A stretch of 64,000 bases of DNA from Vibrio penaeicida (GTDB lineage: Bacteria; Pseudomonadota; Gammaproteobacteria; Enterobacterales; Vibrionaceae). Made by a program: the position numbers and the translations under genes. The notes under the pieces were generated by a model, which saw only the letters and a list, made by a program, of their open reading frames with translations, made no database searches and was not told where the DNA came from. The stretch's first letter is position 1, and each line of letters starts with the position of its first letter. Shown here piece after piece: positions 9,201-17,441 of the stretch. The DNA is taken from the NCBI RefSeq assembly GCF_002933855.1, contig NZ_BFAQ01000016.1, positions 1 through 64,000 of the forward strand, given 5' to 3'.

Positions 9201-11099
9201 AGGTCGCCATTTGTCGTCGCTGCGAATATCCCAGCCACTGCTTTCACTGTATACCCAGTAATAGCCGCCTGCATTGCGCTCTAAATGGTAATCGACTTTG
9301 CCAGCTTCCAATTGTTTCCCATCGCCGCTCAGCAAAGCTACATGAAATTCTACAGAGCTGTACGAATCAATATCGCCTTGAGGGGCTTTAAGACCAGCCA
9401 ATTTCTTCCCAGACCAAAGCTGACGCTGCTGGCTGCGAGAGACACTCGCGCCTCCGGTTTCGAATAGCTCGAAGGTGAAGCGAGCGTTAACCGGCGATTT
9501 CATCAATGAGGATTTATATAATGGGAAGGTGAGTGAGTACTTGCCTTGGTCATCGAGTTTTATGTCGTCAATACTCTCTACATCACGCCAATGTGAAATA
9601 GAGAAAGCTTGCCCAACAAAGTAATCGCTAAACTTCGTGTCGAAATGGTTCGATGATTGGTAATCCGTGCGAATAGACACTCTGTTTTGTGCCGCAGGGG
9701 AGCCAAATAAGTATCGACCATCAAGGTCAGCGGTGACGCTCCTTGCACCAAGGTCAATGTCTTTGGGTAAATCGACGGTGAGATCCATTCTCTCAGGAAC
9801 AAACTCGCTGACATTAAAGGTAAAGGTACTGATAGGCGTTTTGGCTTTCTTATGGAGCTTTATCTGAGCGACCCATTTACCTAGTGGCGCGCTGGTTGGA
9901 ATGGCGTAGTTGTCACTGTAGAAACCACTTGCAGCACTTGGGCTCAACCAACGACCCGCCGCAATACTTTGATCTGGTTTTACGTATTCTACATACAAGC
10001 GATGGATATCGGGCGCGATCTCACCGTCTTGGTCTCTGGCAATAATATTCAAAGGAAGGATGTCGCCAGGGCGGAATAAATCGCGGTTTGAATACACAAA
10101 CGCTTCATGATCTTGGTACTGACGACCAGCAACTTTGTAGTCGGACAAATCCAGTGGCATCTCACGCAGTGGCAGTACGCTAACTTCTGTATCTTTCTTA
10201 ACGAATAAGATGTCGCCTTGTTTTACTTGATAGTCAAACTGTGCAAAGCCTTCTGTGGATGTACCCAAATCGGTTTTCGAACCATCTGAGTGATAAACCG
10301 AAATTTGGGCGTCTGTGACAGGCTCTGAGTTTGATAGTGACGACAGCTGAACCGCCAGATGTTGTGGAAACACTTTGGTCTGAATACCAATGTCGGTCAG
10401 TGCTACTTGAATGGCTTTTTCGCTATCGTAACTGAAACTTCCTGTTGGCTTTACGATTAACAAATACCAGCCGCTGTCGAGTTCAGGCGGTAATAAGAGT
10501 TCTGAGTATTGGGTTTGGTTGGTTTTTGCTTTCTCAATATCAAAGCTCAATTCGGTAATCGGTTGAGTCGATTTAGTGAGTCTATTCAGTGCCCAGCGAT
10601 CTGGCGACGCGGAATAATGGGAAGCGTTGAGAAAACGGGACGGATCGCTGACTTTAAGAATTTCGACGGAGACCTGCTCAACGTTGGTTGTCGATATTGG
10701 AACACTGCGCTTTCCTTTTGAAGGCACTATTGGACCGCGCCCAATCACTTCTAATGTTGGGTCTTTTTTGTGAATGGTCACATTTTTGGTGGAAGAATCG
10801 TTGTATTTCAGGCCGTGGTTGAGCACCACAAGATAACCTTGCCCCACATCGATGTCGGTATAAATCAGTGCATTCTTCGCTTTACTGAGCTGCCAAGTGT
10901 CTGGAAGGTGAGCCTCTTCCCCTTTTTTCTGAATGGTGACCGCATCTTGAAACGGTACGACATCATCAAACTGCACTATGATTGCTGGCGCACCATTGTG
11001 GTTATAGCCACCAATATAGGAAATTGTTGTACTTCCCCAGCTGAGAAGCGACCAAAAGGTCAATGTCATAGCGAGTGTAAATTGGGCAAATCGTCTCAT
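6294..11099 (-). CDS. Bacterial alpha-2-macroglobulin-like protein
   Basis: Very large periplasmic protein (1601 aa) of the YfhM type, thought to trap foreign proteases by covalent thioester chemistry. It has an N-terminal signal peptide, many macroglobulin beta domains, and the thioester motif YPYGCAEQTT with Cys1144 and Gln1147, followed by a helical thioester domain and a C-terminal receptor-like domain ending near the stop. I chose ATG 11099 (MRRFAQFTLAMT) over an upstream codon because AAAGGAAC lies about 6 bases before it. Unlike E. coli YfhM I see no lipobox cysteine after the signal segment (LLSWGSTTISY), so it may be soluble in the periplasm. It is the first gene of a two-gene unit with pbpC. 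Confidence 0.93.
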   Translation of the reverse strand: MRRFAQFTLAMTLTFWSLLSWGSTTISYIGGYNHNGAPAIIVQFDDVVPFQDAVTIQKKGEEAHLPDTWQLSKAKNALIYTDIDVGQGYLVVLNHGLKYNDSSTKNVTIHKKDPTLEVIGRGPIVPSKGKRSVPISTTNVEQVSVEILKVSDPSRFLNASHYSASPDRWALNRLTKSTQPITELSFDIEKAKTNQTQYSELLLPPELDSGWYLLIVKPTGSFSYDSEKAIQVALTDIGIQTKVFPQHLAVQLSSLSNSEPVTDAQISVYHSDGSKTDLGTSTEGFAQFDYQVKQGDILFVKKDTEVSVLPLREMPLDLSDYKVAGRQYQDHEAFVYSNRDLFRPGDILPLNIIARDQDGEIAPDIHRLYVEYVKPDQSIAAGRWLSPSAASGFYSDNYAIPTSAPLGKWVAQIKLHKKAKTPISTFTFNVSEFVPERMDLTVDLPKDIDLGARSVTADLDGRYLFGSPAAQNRVSIRTDYQSSNHFDTKFSDYFVGQAFSISHWRDVESIDDIKLDDQGKYSLTFPLYKSSLMKSPVNARFTFELFETGGASVSRSQQRQLWSGKKLAGLKAPQGDIDSYSSVEFHVALLSGDGKQLEAGKVDYHLERNAGGYYWVYSESSGWDIRSDDKWRPVEVNQIDTIADQSVPLQLKLDWGRYRLTLRTEDGTITRYPFWAGWNEGNAQQPVKPDQLSLTLDKKRYNAGDTVQVSLFSKQAGELMLSLDGGQSLLQQRHTIAAGQHQFEIALAPNTNRHDLYLTATLVSSATDQDPSGNALPRRYFAVAPVMLDREARRLPISIEHAEKLLPLEPATIKVKLDKAVETRAWVTLSLMDRGIVNLAKYHPPKMADWFFSHRRYQGDVIDLYSRLYQTRPDSFVTHHRYGGDQEIDLNVSKDDLVESKTITIMSELIQFDQNGEANVTVDIPDYNGQAQVVAMAFTDNQFGQSESNITISAPIVAELAVPRFLAPGDSSQTYMELFNTSGVSQTIKASITADDILSLPGDSEFEFTLKDGERTGVPIPFEVGQIHSSSETISLKLTIDAKGEDNSQYRQQRDWTLPVRIGQPMVSQRTLITLTPKSKESAEKAGSTENTESVGNESFELTPDLWKNYQDFTEQFAVVTFSRSPQLNVAEHASDLFRYPYGCAEQTTSKAMPWLFEDSDLNQVKAKAADGKPVRQIIEDSMNRLSTMQKANGSFSLWSKHGSADPWLSMYVTEYLLEANARFSDAVPEQMLAKALENLTRYIGASKSTDASHFYALWLGAKAGLVNNAQLYSTQSTLKDSPRHGISRLSAAHLGGAFLLNGQTKQGEEYLSWAESDAMRSRVSYYEYGSDVRDLALTISILEDVQKVMKLSPDMIELRNRLAIRVMELSASKSYLSTQERIALVRAGIALKDDTNETVELLIRENDVERKASSQGSGQELLAVGSTVSLAGDQSVFLQLATKGLANSSYLNSTINFNKALRSYRLEDGSIYKGQPLKVGDKLIVSVDYNLKEKANNALIVEYLPTGFVLENPQFTNSADIIKSSKVIESSKWDMLEYRNDRLIASTNMKKGQRYRINYVLRAETPGVSTLPALFMEKMYQPEKLIYKPYRSIESITIRP

Positions 11100-11460
11100 G
11101 GTGGTTCCTTTACCGTGATAGGGCACTAAAGAGAAAAGTCACTGAAAGATTGTTCGGTTATTTTGATCCCAAGAAGTGTTTGGACTCTTGAGGTAATTTT
11201 GTGCGCTGACTATACAGTATCACAATCGGCTTGTATAAATTTCAATGCATATGTCTTTGATATATCCATCAATTGTTAGTTTGGTTTATCGTTTTGGAAG
11301 CATTGTCAAAGTTGGGTCAGAAGCCCACAAATTGAGACCTGAAAGGTGAGCGCTGCCTCTTATTTCACTTCTTTCGCGCCCCCTTGTCGAATTTCCCCAT
11401 CTTCAACGGTATACTCAGCCCTTTACAGACATCCGCGTAAGCGTTGCAAGAGCGTAGGAC
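11100..11460. other. Divergent intergenic region, macroglobulin gene / yibN
   Basis: This 361-bp gap must hold the promoters of both flanking divergent units. It is AT-rich around 11200-11300. I see no open frame with coding character, no strong palindrome and no named operator in it. Confidence 0.4.
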
Positions 11461-11895
11461 ATGCAAGAATATTTAGATTTTATTTCCAATAATCCAATTT
11501 TAGCTATGGTGTGGGCAGGTATTGTTGTTGCACTCATCGCGAACATTGTGAAAAGTAAAACAGCCGGTTACCAAGAAGTATCGGCATCTGAAGTCACCAA
11601 TATGCTGAACCGTGAAGACGGCGTTGTGGTTGATATCCGTTCAAAGGATGAGTTCAAGAAAGGTCATATTACAGGCGCAGTTCACATTTTGCCTTCAGAT
11701 ATCAAAAATGGTTCTACAGCGAGCCTTGAAAAGCATAAATCGAACCCAATCATTGTGGTATGCAAAACAGGTCAAACTGCGCAAGCAAGTGCGAATGAAC
11801 TGAAAAAAGCAGGCTTTGAAAAGGTATACCTTCTGAAAAGCGGCTTGATTGCGTGGAATGAAGCTAATTTGCCACTGATTCGTGGTAAGAAGTAA
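11461..11895 (+). CDS. yibN: Membrane-anchored rhodanese-like protein (YibN type)
   Basis: 144-aa protein with one N-terminal transmembrane helix (about residues 13-31) and a rhodanese domain (about 40-140). The active-site loop VVCKTGQTAQ contains the expected catalytic cysteine, so sulfurtransferase activity is possible; the physiological substrate is unknown. The position directly before secB, gpsA and cysE matches the yibN locus of E. coli, although grxC, which lies between yibN and secB there, is absent here. A GTAGGAC ribosome binding region precedes the ATG. A small stem (TGCTC..GAGCA, 11921-11945) lies between it and secB but has no T run. Confidence 0.9.
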   Translation: MQEYLDFISNNPILAMVWAGIVVALIANIVKSKTAGYQEVSASEVTNMLNREDGVVVDIRSKDEFKKGHITGAVHILPSDIKNGSTASLEKHKSNPIIVVCKTGQTAQASANELKKAGFEKVYLLKSGLIAWNEANLPLIRGKK

Positions 11896-11970
11896 TTCAC
11901 AGATACACAAACAGTTTTAATGCTCTGACTGGGTCAGTCGGAGCAGTCAAATAGATTAAAGGATTTAGAC

Positions 11971-12441
11971 ATGGCTGAAGCAGCACCTCAAGAAGCTCAA
12001 CAAAACTTTGCAATTCAACGTATTTTCCTAAAAGACGTTTCTTTCGAAGCGCCTAACTCTCCGGACATGTTCCAAAAAGAGTGGAACCCAGACGTGAACT
12101 TGGATCTGGATACTCAAAGCCGTGAATTAGGTGAAGGCGTATACGAAGTGGTTCTTCGCTTAACAGTAACAGTGAAAAACGCAGAAGACACGGCTTTCCT
12201 GTGTGAAGTTCAGCAAGGTGGTATTTTTACTGCTGAGCAAATGGAAGCTGGCCAATTGGCGCATTGCCTAGGTGCATTCTGCCCGAACATTCTATTCCCA
12301 TACGCTCGTGAAACGATTTCAAGCCTAGTAGTTAAGGGTACATTCCCTCAACTGAACCTAGCACCAGTGAACTTCGACGCGTTGTTCATGAACTACCTTC
12401 AACAGCAAGCGGCTGAAGGTGAAGGCGAAGCGCAAGCTTAA
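11971..12441 (+). CDS. secB: Protein-export chaperone SecB
   Basis: Cytosolic tetrameric chaperone that keeps secretory preproteins unfolded and hands them to SecA. The 156 aa include the characteristic VSFEAPNSP segment near the N-terminus, the GGIFTAEQ region and the [11 protein letters not shown] motif, ending in an acidic tail (EGEGEAQA). It is 75 bp downstream of yibN, has a good AAAGGATTTAG ribosome binding region, and is followed by its own terminator. Confidence 0.97.
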   Translation: MAEAAPQEAQQNFAIQRIFLKDVSFEAPNSPDMFQKEWNPDVNLDLDTQSRELGEGVYEVVLRLTVTVKNAEDTAFLCEVQQGGIFTAEQMEAGQLAHCLGAFCPNILFPYARETISSLVVKGTFPQLNLAPVNFDALFMNYLQQQAAEGEGEAQA

Positions 12442-12497
12442 TCGCTTTAAGTTGGCGATCCAGAAAACTAGAGCGCCATCTATAAAATCCAATTCTT

Positions 12498-12535
12498 ATG
12501 CACATCTGATCTCACGATACGATGTGCATTTTTAT
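12498..12535 (+). terminator. secB terminator
   Basis: Perfect 9-bp stem ATGCACATC / GATGTGCAT with a 14-base loop, followed by TTTTTATT. It lies 56 bp after the secB stop. Confidence 0.85.
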
Positions 12536-12639
12536 TGTATACCTGCTTTGTTTTTAGCGAATCGGTACTTTGTTTTTTGTAAACCGGATGCTGGAAGCGA
12601 AGGTGGGGTTAGCAACATTTTCAGAGCAAGCCTTACATA

Positions 12640-12690
12640 CTTTAGAGATCCACAAACTTTAGATGTCTGCAAACTCTAGTTGTCTGCAAA
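12640..12690. repeat. Three tandem 17-bp repeats upstream of gpsA
   Basis: The units CTTTAGAGATCCACAAA, CTTTAGATGTCTGCAAA and CTCTAGTTGTCTGCAAA follow each other without spacer; the last two differ at 3 positions. They end about 60 bp before the gpsA start within the 311-bp secB-gpsA gap, which otherwise holds only the secB terminator. They could be recent slippage products or a repeated protein-binding site. Confidence 0.75.
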
Positions 12691-12752
12691 TCAAGAGCGA
12701 CATGCTAAAGTGACTTAGGTATGGGCATTCACGATACGTAACAGGTGAAACG

Positions 12753-13802
12753 ATGACACACTCTTCAGCCAACCCAAACAGTACAAATAATAGCTACGGC
12801 AAAGAAATAGCCATGACTGTCATTGGGGCAGGATCTTACGGAACCTCGCTGGCGATTTCTTTGGCACGTAATGGAGCGAATGTCATTCTTTGGGGGCACG
12901 AGCCAGAGCATATGGCGCGCCTTGAATCTGACCGAGCCAATCATGTGTTTTTACCTGATGTGGACTTTCCGCCTTCTCTGATTATTGAAGACAACCTAGA
13001 AAAAGCCGTCCAAGCCAGCCGAGATTTGCTGGTGGTTGTGCCTAGCCACGTATTTGGCATCGTTTTACAAAGTATGAAGCCTTTCTTAAGAAAAGATTCA
13101 CGTATTTGCTGGGCAACCAAAGGGTTGGAGCCAGAAACAGGGCGCTTACTGAAAGATGTTGCCCAAGAGCAGTTAGGTGAAGGGTACGCTTTGGCAGTGT
13201 TATCCGGTCCTACGTTTGCCAAAGAATTAGCGAAAGGAATGCCAACCGCTATCTCTGTTGCCTCTCCAGACAATGAATTTGTGAAGGATTTACAGGAGAA
13301 AATCCACTGTAGTAAAACATTCCGCGTCTACGCTAACAGCGATTTTACGGGGATGCAGCTTGGTGGAGCCGTCAAGAATGTTATTGCGATAGGGGCTGGT
13401 ATGTCTGATGGTATTGGGTTTGGTGCTAATGCTCGTACCGCACTTATTACTCGTGGTTTGGCGGAAATGACACGCCTAGGTGCATCGCTAGGTGCGCAGC
13501 CGGAAACGTTTATGGGTATGGCTGGGTTAGGCGATTTGGTTCTAACGTGTACCGACAACCAGTCGCGAAATCGTCGATTTGGTCTTGCTTTAGGGCAAGG
13601 GAAAGATGTCGACACGGCTCAAGAAGAAATTGGGCAAGTGGTTGAAGGTTATCGCAACACCAAAGAAGTCTGGCTACTGTCAGAGCGAATGGGGGTTGAA
13701 ATGCCAATAGTTGAACAAATCTATCAAGTATTGTATCAAGGAAAGGACGCTCGCATGGCAGCGCAAGATTTGCTGGCACGTGACAAGAAATCAGAAGCAT
13801 AA
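12753..13802 (+). CDS. gpsA: NAD(P)H-dependent glycerol-3-phosphate dehydrogenase
   Basis: Cytosolic enzyme reducing dihydroxyacetone phosphate to sn-glycerol-3-phosphate for phospholipid synthesis. The 349 aa show the Rossmann motif [12 protein letters not shown] (about 23-34), the central ATKGLE and SGPTFAKE motifs, and [13 protein letters not shown] with the catalytic lysine, then a helical C-terminal domain ([11 protein letters not shown]). The first ~20 residues ([20 protein letters not shown]) extend beyond the usual start, so ATG at 12813 (MTVIGAG) is an alternative. It precedes cysE, the same order as in enterics. Confidence 0.96.
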   Translation: MTHSSANPNSTNNSYGKEIAMTVIGAGSYGTSLAISLARNGANVILWGHEPEHMARLESDRANHVFLPDVDFPPSLIIEDNLEKAVQASRDLLVVVPSHVFGIVLQSMKPFLRKDSRICWATKGLEPETGRLLKDVAQEQLGEGYALAVLSGPTFAKELAKGMPTAISVASPDNEFVKDLQEKIHCSKTFRVYANSDFTGMQLGGAVKNVIAIGAGMSDGIGFGANARTALITRGLAEMTRLGASLGAQPETFMGMAGLGDLVLTCTDNQSRNRRFGLALGQGKDVDTAQEEIGQVVEGYRNTKEVWLLSERMGVEMPIVEQIYQVLYQGKDARMAAQDLLARDKKSEA

Positions 13803-13812
13803 AGCGGCAGAA

Positions 13813-13860
13813 GTTTAAAACGCTAAAAGCTTAAAACGATAAAAGCACAAAACGGCGCTG
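13813..13860. repeat. Three tandem 16-bp repeats between gpsA and cysE
   Basis: Units GTTTAAAACGCTAAAA, GCTTAAAACGATAAAA and GCACAAAACGGCGCTG lie head to tail just after the gpsA stop. The first two differ at two positions and the third is degenerate. Probably replication slippage in A-rich DNA. Confidence 0.65.
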
Positions 13861-13925
13861 TACTTTAAATAATTTGGACTTTGCTTAGATAAAACATCTA
13901 TTTCAAGGATGATTGGAATACCACA

Positions 13926-14747
13926 ATGAAGCTATGTGAAAAACAAAAGGTTTGGAAGGCGATAGTTCGTGAAGCACGAGAACTGTCAGAGCAAGAGCCG
14001 ATGCTGGCGAGTTTTTACCACGCCACTATCATTAACCACGACAGTTTGGGAGCAGCGCTGAGCTACATCCTTGCCAACAAACTAAAAACCGCCTCTATGC
14101 CTGCCATGGGAGTGCGCGAAGTGGTGGAGCAAGCGTTTAACTCCGATCCAGAACTTACCGCTTCAGCTGCTTGTGATATTTGTGCAACCGTCAACCGTGA
14201 CCCTGCCGTTGCTATGTATTCCATGCCACTTCTCTATCTAAAAGGTTTTCACGCCCTGCAAGGTTACCGTGTGGCTAACTGGCTTTGGAAACAGGGCAGG
14301 GTGGCACTAGCCACTTATTTGCAAAACCAAATTTCCGTTGCATGTCAGGTAGATATCCACCCAGCCGCTCAAATTGGAAGAGGCATCATGCTCGACCATG
14401 CAACCGGTATTGTTATCGGTGAAACAGCAGTAGTGGAGAATGATGTTTCCATACTTCAAGACGTTACATTGGGTGGTACTGGTAAGGAAAGCGGCGATCG
14501 TCACCCGAAAATCCGTGAAGGCGTTATGATTGGCGCAGGGTCAAAAATTTTGGGCAATATCGAAGTTGGAGAAGGCGCCAAAATTGGTTCAGGCTCGGTG
14601 GTTCTTCAACCAGTACCGGAACACACGACTGTGGCAGGTGTGCCAGCAAAAATTGTCGGTAGACCTAAAAGCGACAAACCTTCTCTCGATATGGACCAGC
14701 AGTTTAACGGGAAGTCTCAAACATTCATTGGCGGAGATGGCATTTAG
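13926..14747 (+). CDS. cysE: Serine O-acetyltransferase
   Basis: First step of cysteine synthesis: serine plus acetyl-CoA to O-acetylserine; forms a complex with CysK. The 273 aa have the N-terminal helical SATase domain (about 1-140) and a left-handed beta-helix of hexapeptide repeats (about 140-240, VDIHPAAQIGRGIMLDHATG onward), with the active-site His in LDHATGIVIGE and the GGTGKESGDRHPKI loop. The C-terminal tail ends FIGGDGI; a terminal Ile is typical of the CysK-binding and cysteine-feedback tail. A hairpin terminator follows. Confidence 0.97.
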   Translation: MKLCEKQKVWKAIVREARELSEQEPMLASFYHATIINHDSLGAALSYILANKLKTASMPAMGVREVVEQAFNSDPELTASAACDICATVNRDPAVAMYSMPLLYLKGFHALQGYRVANWLWKQGRVALATYLQNQISVACQVDIHPAAQIGRGIMLDHATGIVIGETAVVENDVSILQDVTLGGTGKESGDRHPKIREGVMIGAGSKILGNIEVGEGAKIGSGSVVLQPVPEHTTVAGVPAKIVGRPKSDKPSLDMDQQFNGKSQTFIGGDGI

Positions 14748-14764
14748 CCAACGCAATGAAAAAG

Positions 14765-14796
14765 ACCACTTGAGTATTCTTCGCTCAAGTGGTTTG
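14765..14796 (+). terminator. cysE terminator
   Basis: Perfect 10-bp stem ACCACTTGAG / CTCAAGTGGT with a 9-base loop, then TTTGAT, starting 17 bp after the cysE stop. Confidence 0.75.
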
Positions 14797-14868
14797 ATAC
14801 GTTCAAGCGGCTTAGGTTTTGCTCTTAAGCTCCAGAATTCTAATTATAAAATCAATAACGTCGGTTAA

Positions 14869-15462
14869 ATGGAACACTCCCAATTATTTAAAACTCTTGC
14901 TCTGCATGCACTGCTGCATCTTCAATTTCAAATCCAGTTAAAGCCGCGTGTTGTCACGGGCACTCTGGCAAAAAACGACGTCCTCATTCGCTGGTTTAAA
15001 CCCAAGTTAAAACTGAATAAGTACAAATCTATTCGTAAGCAAATCAAGTTGTTTGTTAACTTAAGTAAGCATTCCAACTCTAATTTGGAACGTTTTTTAG
15101 AAGGCTTAGTGATCGGTGAAGATGGGAAGCCAGGCTACCCACACCTTGATGGTTACTTATTGCTAATGAATGAGATCGAGAAAAAGCTGGGTACGACAGT
15201 CGTGTTATCAACACCCGAAGCGCTGGATTTGGATTTCAATAAAAACGGCAACTTGGTCGCCGTGTTATCTCAGGATCTTAACGCGCATTTTAACGATGCC
15301 AATCAATTGCAAACGCCCGTACCGATGCTGTTTCGCGGAAACTTAACCCATCGACATACTTTCCTTGGCAGCATTTACGCCAATAGCCAGTTTGACTACG
15401 ACGTTGAGTACGAAGACGACAGTTTTATCCGTATTCTTCTCTCTGCCAAAGCGGAAAGCTAA
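14869..15462 (+). CDS. Hypothetical protein, perhaps DUF2913-like
   Basis: I do not recognise this 197-aa protein with confidence. It has no signal peptide or transmembrane segment. The N-terminal third is basic and helical (KPKLKLNKYKSIRKQIKLFV), a Gly/Pro loop follows (EDGKPGYPHLDGYLL), and the C-terminal third is acidic (DYDVEYEDDSF). The layout, an ALLHL start followed by a LIRWFKPKLK block, recalls small Vibrio proteins annotated DUF2913; this is memory, not a search. No clear ribosome binding site precedes ATG 14869. Base composition looks like its neighbours. It is convergent with the GMC oxidoreductase, 26 bp away, with no obvious terminator between them. Confidence 0.65.
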   Translation: MEHSQLFKTLALHALLHLQFQIQLKPRVVTGTLAKNDVLIRWFKPKLKLNKYKSIRKQIKLFVNLSKHSNSNLERFLEGLVIGEDGKPGYPHLDGYLLLMNEIEKKLGTTVVLSTPEALDLDFNKNGNLVAVLSQDLNAHFNDANQLQTPVPMLFRGNLTHRHTFLGSIYANSQFDYDVEYEDDSFIRILLSAKAES

Positions 15463-15488
15463 ACTTCAATACACCCCAGTTTCTCAGT

Positions 15489-17096
15489 TTAGTGACCGTT
15501 ATCCTCTAAAATCATGTCGGCTGCTTTCTCGGCAATCATGATGGTAGGGGCGTTGGTATTGCCCGATACAATGTCGGGCATCACAGACGCATCGGCAACG
15601 CGGAGCCCTTCAATCCCAAACACTTTCAAACGATGATCTACGACGGCCATGTCGTCTTTCCCCATCTTACATGTACTGGTTGGGTGGTAAATGGTTTGGC
15701 TATATTGACGGGCTGCTTCCAGCAATTCTTCATCCGATTGATATTGGCTTCCCGGAACATATTCTTCAATAATATGCTCAGATAGGGCTGGTTGTGAGGA
15801 GATGTGTCTCGCCATCTTAATGGCATCCACCACGACTTGTTGATCGCGCTCGTCCGACAAATAATTAGGCTGAATGATCGGGTGCTGGGCTGGATCGCGA
15901 GACTGAATTTCAACGTAGCCTCGGCTGTGTGGGCGAAGCTGACATACGGAAGAGGTAAAAGCGGAAAAGGGGTGTGCTCCTTCTCCGGGCTTATCCGCGC
16001 TGAGTGGTTGCATGTGAAATTGGATATCTGGTCGCTCAACTTGCGGATTGGATCGCGTAAATACCGTGACTTGGCTGGCTGCTAATGTAAGAGGCCCTGT
16101 GCGATTAAAGGCGTATTGCATCCCTACCCATATTCGCTTCAGAGGGTTATTGACCTCATCATTAAGCGTGCGCTGGCTGGTTTTAAAGACCAAGCGAATT
16201 TGTAAGTGATCTTGCAGATTTTGCCCAACACCAGGCAACGGGTGGATCAACGGAATGTCGAAGCGATCCAGTAGATCGCGATCCCCAATGCCTGAAAGCT
16301 GGAGTATTTGTGGCGACCCAATAGCACCGGATGACAGTATCACTTCTTTGCCAACCTTAGCGGTTATCTTTGTTTGGTGTTGCTGGTATTCGACCCCAAC
16401 GGCTTTCTTATCTTCAAATACGATGCGGTGTACTTGCGCATGTAAAGCGACAGTAAGGTTCGGCCGTGAGAGTACAGGTTTCAAGAACCCTTTCGCCGTG
16501 CTCCAACGAAACCCTTTGTACGCGGTTTGCTGAAAATACCCAACCCCTTCTTGGTGCTCGCCGTTGTAGTCATTATTTTCAGGAATGCCTGCTTGAATGG
16601 CCGCCTGGATAAAGTAGTCGGCAATAGGGCGCCGAAGCCGAAGATCCGACACCTTTAAAGGACCGCCTACACCGTGGTATTGGCTTTCACCGCGTTCTTG
16701 ATCTTCCGACTTTTTAAAATAGGGGAGCACTTCGTCGTAAGACCATCCAGTATTCCCGAGAGCCGACCACCGATCATAATCCTCAGCCTGCCCTCGTACA
16801 TACAGCAAACCATTTAATGCACTGGATCCCCCGATAACTTTGCCTCTGGGCCACTGAAGTTGGCGTTGATTGATGCCTTTATCAGGTGAAGTCAAATAGC
16901 ACCAATCCGTTTTTGGGTTGTGCATCGTTTTAAAGTACCCGACTGGAATATGCAGCCATGGATTGTTGTCGTTACCGCCTGCTTCAATGAGTAAAACCGT
17001 GTTTTTCGGATTGGCAGAAAGCCGGTTTGCTAGCACGCACCCTGCCGATCCTGCCCCCACCACGATGTAATCGTATTGTGTTTCCGATGTGCTCAT
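15489..17096 (-). CDS. GMC-family FAD-dependent alcohol/choline dehydrogenase-like oxidoreductase
   Basis: Probable flavoprotein oxidising a primary alcohol to the aldehyde (535 aa). It has the ADP-binding motif VVGAGSAGCVLANRLS near the N-terminus, the first GMC signature around GKVIGGSSALNGLLY, the second around SSGAIGSPQILQLSGIG, and the C-terminal active-site block with His in YHPTSTCKMG and a second conserved region SGNTNAPTIM. I chose ATG 17096 (MSTSETQYDYIVV) rather than an upstream ATG because the FAD motif normally lies within 15 residues of the start. It is divergent from the TRAP transporter, so the transporter substrate may be its alcohol. It is not beside betaine genes, so a true choline role is not supported. 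Confidence 0.88.
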   Translation of the reverse strand: MSTSETQYDYIVVGAGSAGCVLANRLSANPKNTVLLIEAGGNDNNPWLHIPVGYFKTMHNPKTDWCYLTSPDKGINQRQLQWPRGKVIGGSSALNGLLYVRGQAEDYDRWSALGNTGWSYDEVLPYFKKSEDQERGESQYHGVGGPLKVSDLRLRRPIADYFIQAAIQAGIPENNDYNGEHQEGVGYFQQTAYKGFRWSTAKGFLKPVLSRPNLTVALHAQVHRIVFEDKKAVGVEYQQHQTKITAKVGKEVILSSGAIGSPQILQLSGIGDRDLLDRFDIPLIHPLPGVGQNLQDHLQIRLVFKTSQRTLNDEVNNPLKRIWVGMQYAFNRTGPLTLAASQVTVFTRSNPQVERPDIQFHMQPLSADKPGEGAHPFSAFTSSVCQLRPHSRGYVEIQSRDPAQHPIIQPNYLSDERDQQVVVDAIKMARHISSQPALSEHIIEEYVPGSQYQSDEELLEAARQYSQTIYHPTSTCKMGKDDMAVVDHRLKVFGIEGLRVADASVMPDIVSGNTNAPTIMIAEKAADMILEDNGH

Positions 17097-17322
17097 CTCT
17101 TCACATTCCCTGTGTCTGTGTGACAGCGATTCCGCGTTTCTACGCAGAATACTCAATATATCTTAAATTTCATTTATTGAGACTAAATGGCTCAATTTTT
17201 TAAGTCAAGGGTTGTTTTTTTATTTTTTTGTGTAATAAATGAGCAATATTGAATCGTAAAATTTAACATTTGCATGGAAGAAATATTGGGAATGTAAACA
17301 GATTCAATAGCTACAACAGCGT

Positions 17323-17365
17323 GTTACCCAAACGAATAACCGCACGGTTATCAAATCAAGGTAAC
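17323..17365. promoter_or_regulatory. Nested palindrome in the GMC/TRAP divergent region, candidate operator
   Basis: A perfect 16-bp inverted repeat, ATAACCG-CA-CGGTTAT (17336-17351), is flanked almost symmetrically by GTTACC (17323-17328) and GGTAAC (17360-17365). It lies about 77 bp before the dctP-like start and is the only strong symmetry in the 345-bp gap, the remainder of which is AT-rich (17160-17260). The IclR-family protein at 20638-21402 is the obvious candidate binder; this is inference. Confidence 0.5.
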
Positions 17366-17441
17366 CCTTTCTGTTTGTCGAAGAGTGGTAGTCAAAGAGC
17401 TGAGGTTTCGCTGTTCATCATTAGTCAATGGAGTGATAACC

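Noticed and set aside
11200..11230. Possible LexA-like ACAGT/CTG arrangement
   Set aside because: Spacing and half-sites do not fit the CTGT-N8-ACAG consensus.
11921..11945. Hairpin between yibN and secB considered as a terminator
   Set aside because: Stem is interrupted and has no T run; more likely an ordinary intergenic structure.
12419..12679. Open frame of 86 aa overlapping the end of secB
   Set aside because: It covers the secB terminator and tandem repeats, has no ribosome binding site and no protein-like composition; treated as chance.
15638..16039. 133-aa frame on the same strand as, but out of frame with, the GMC oxidoreductase gene
   Set aside because: Shadow of a gene with clear family motifs; no start signals.
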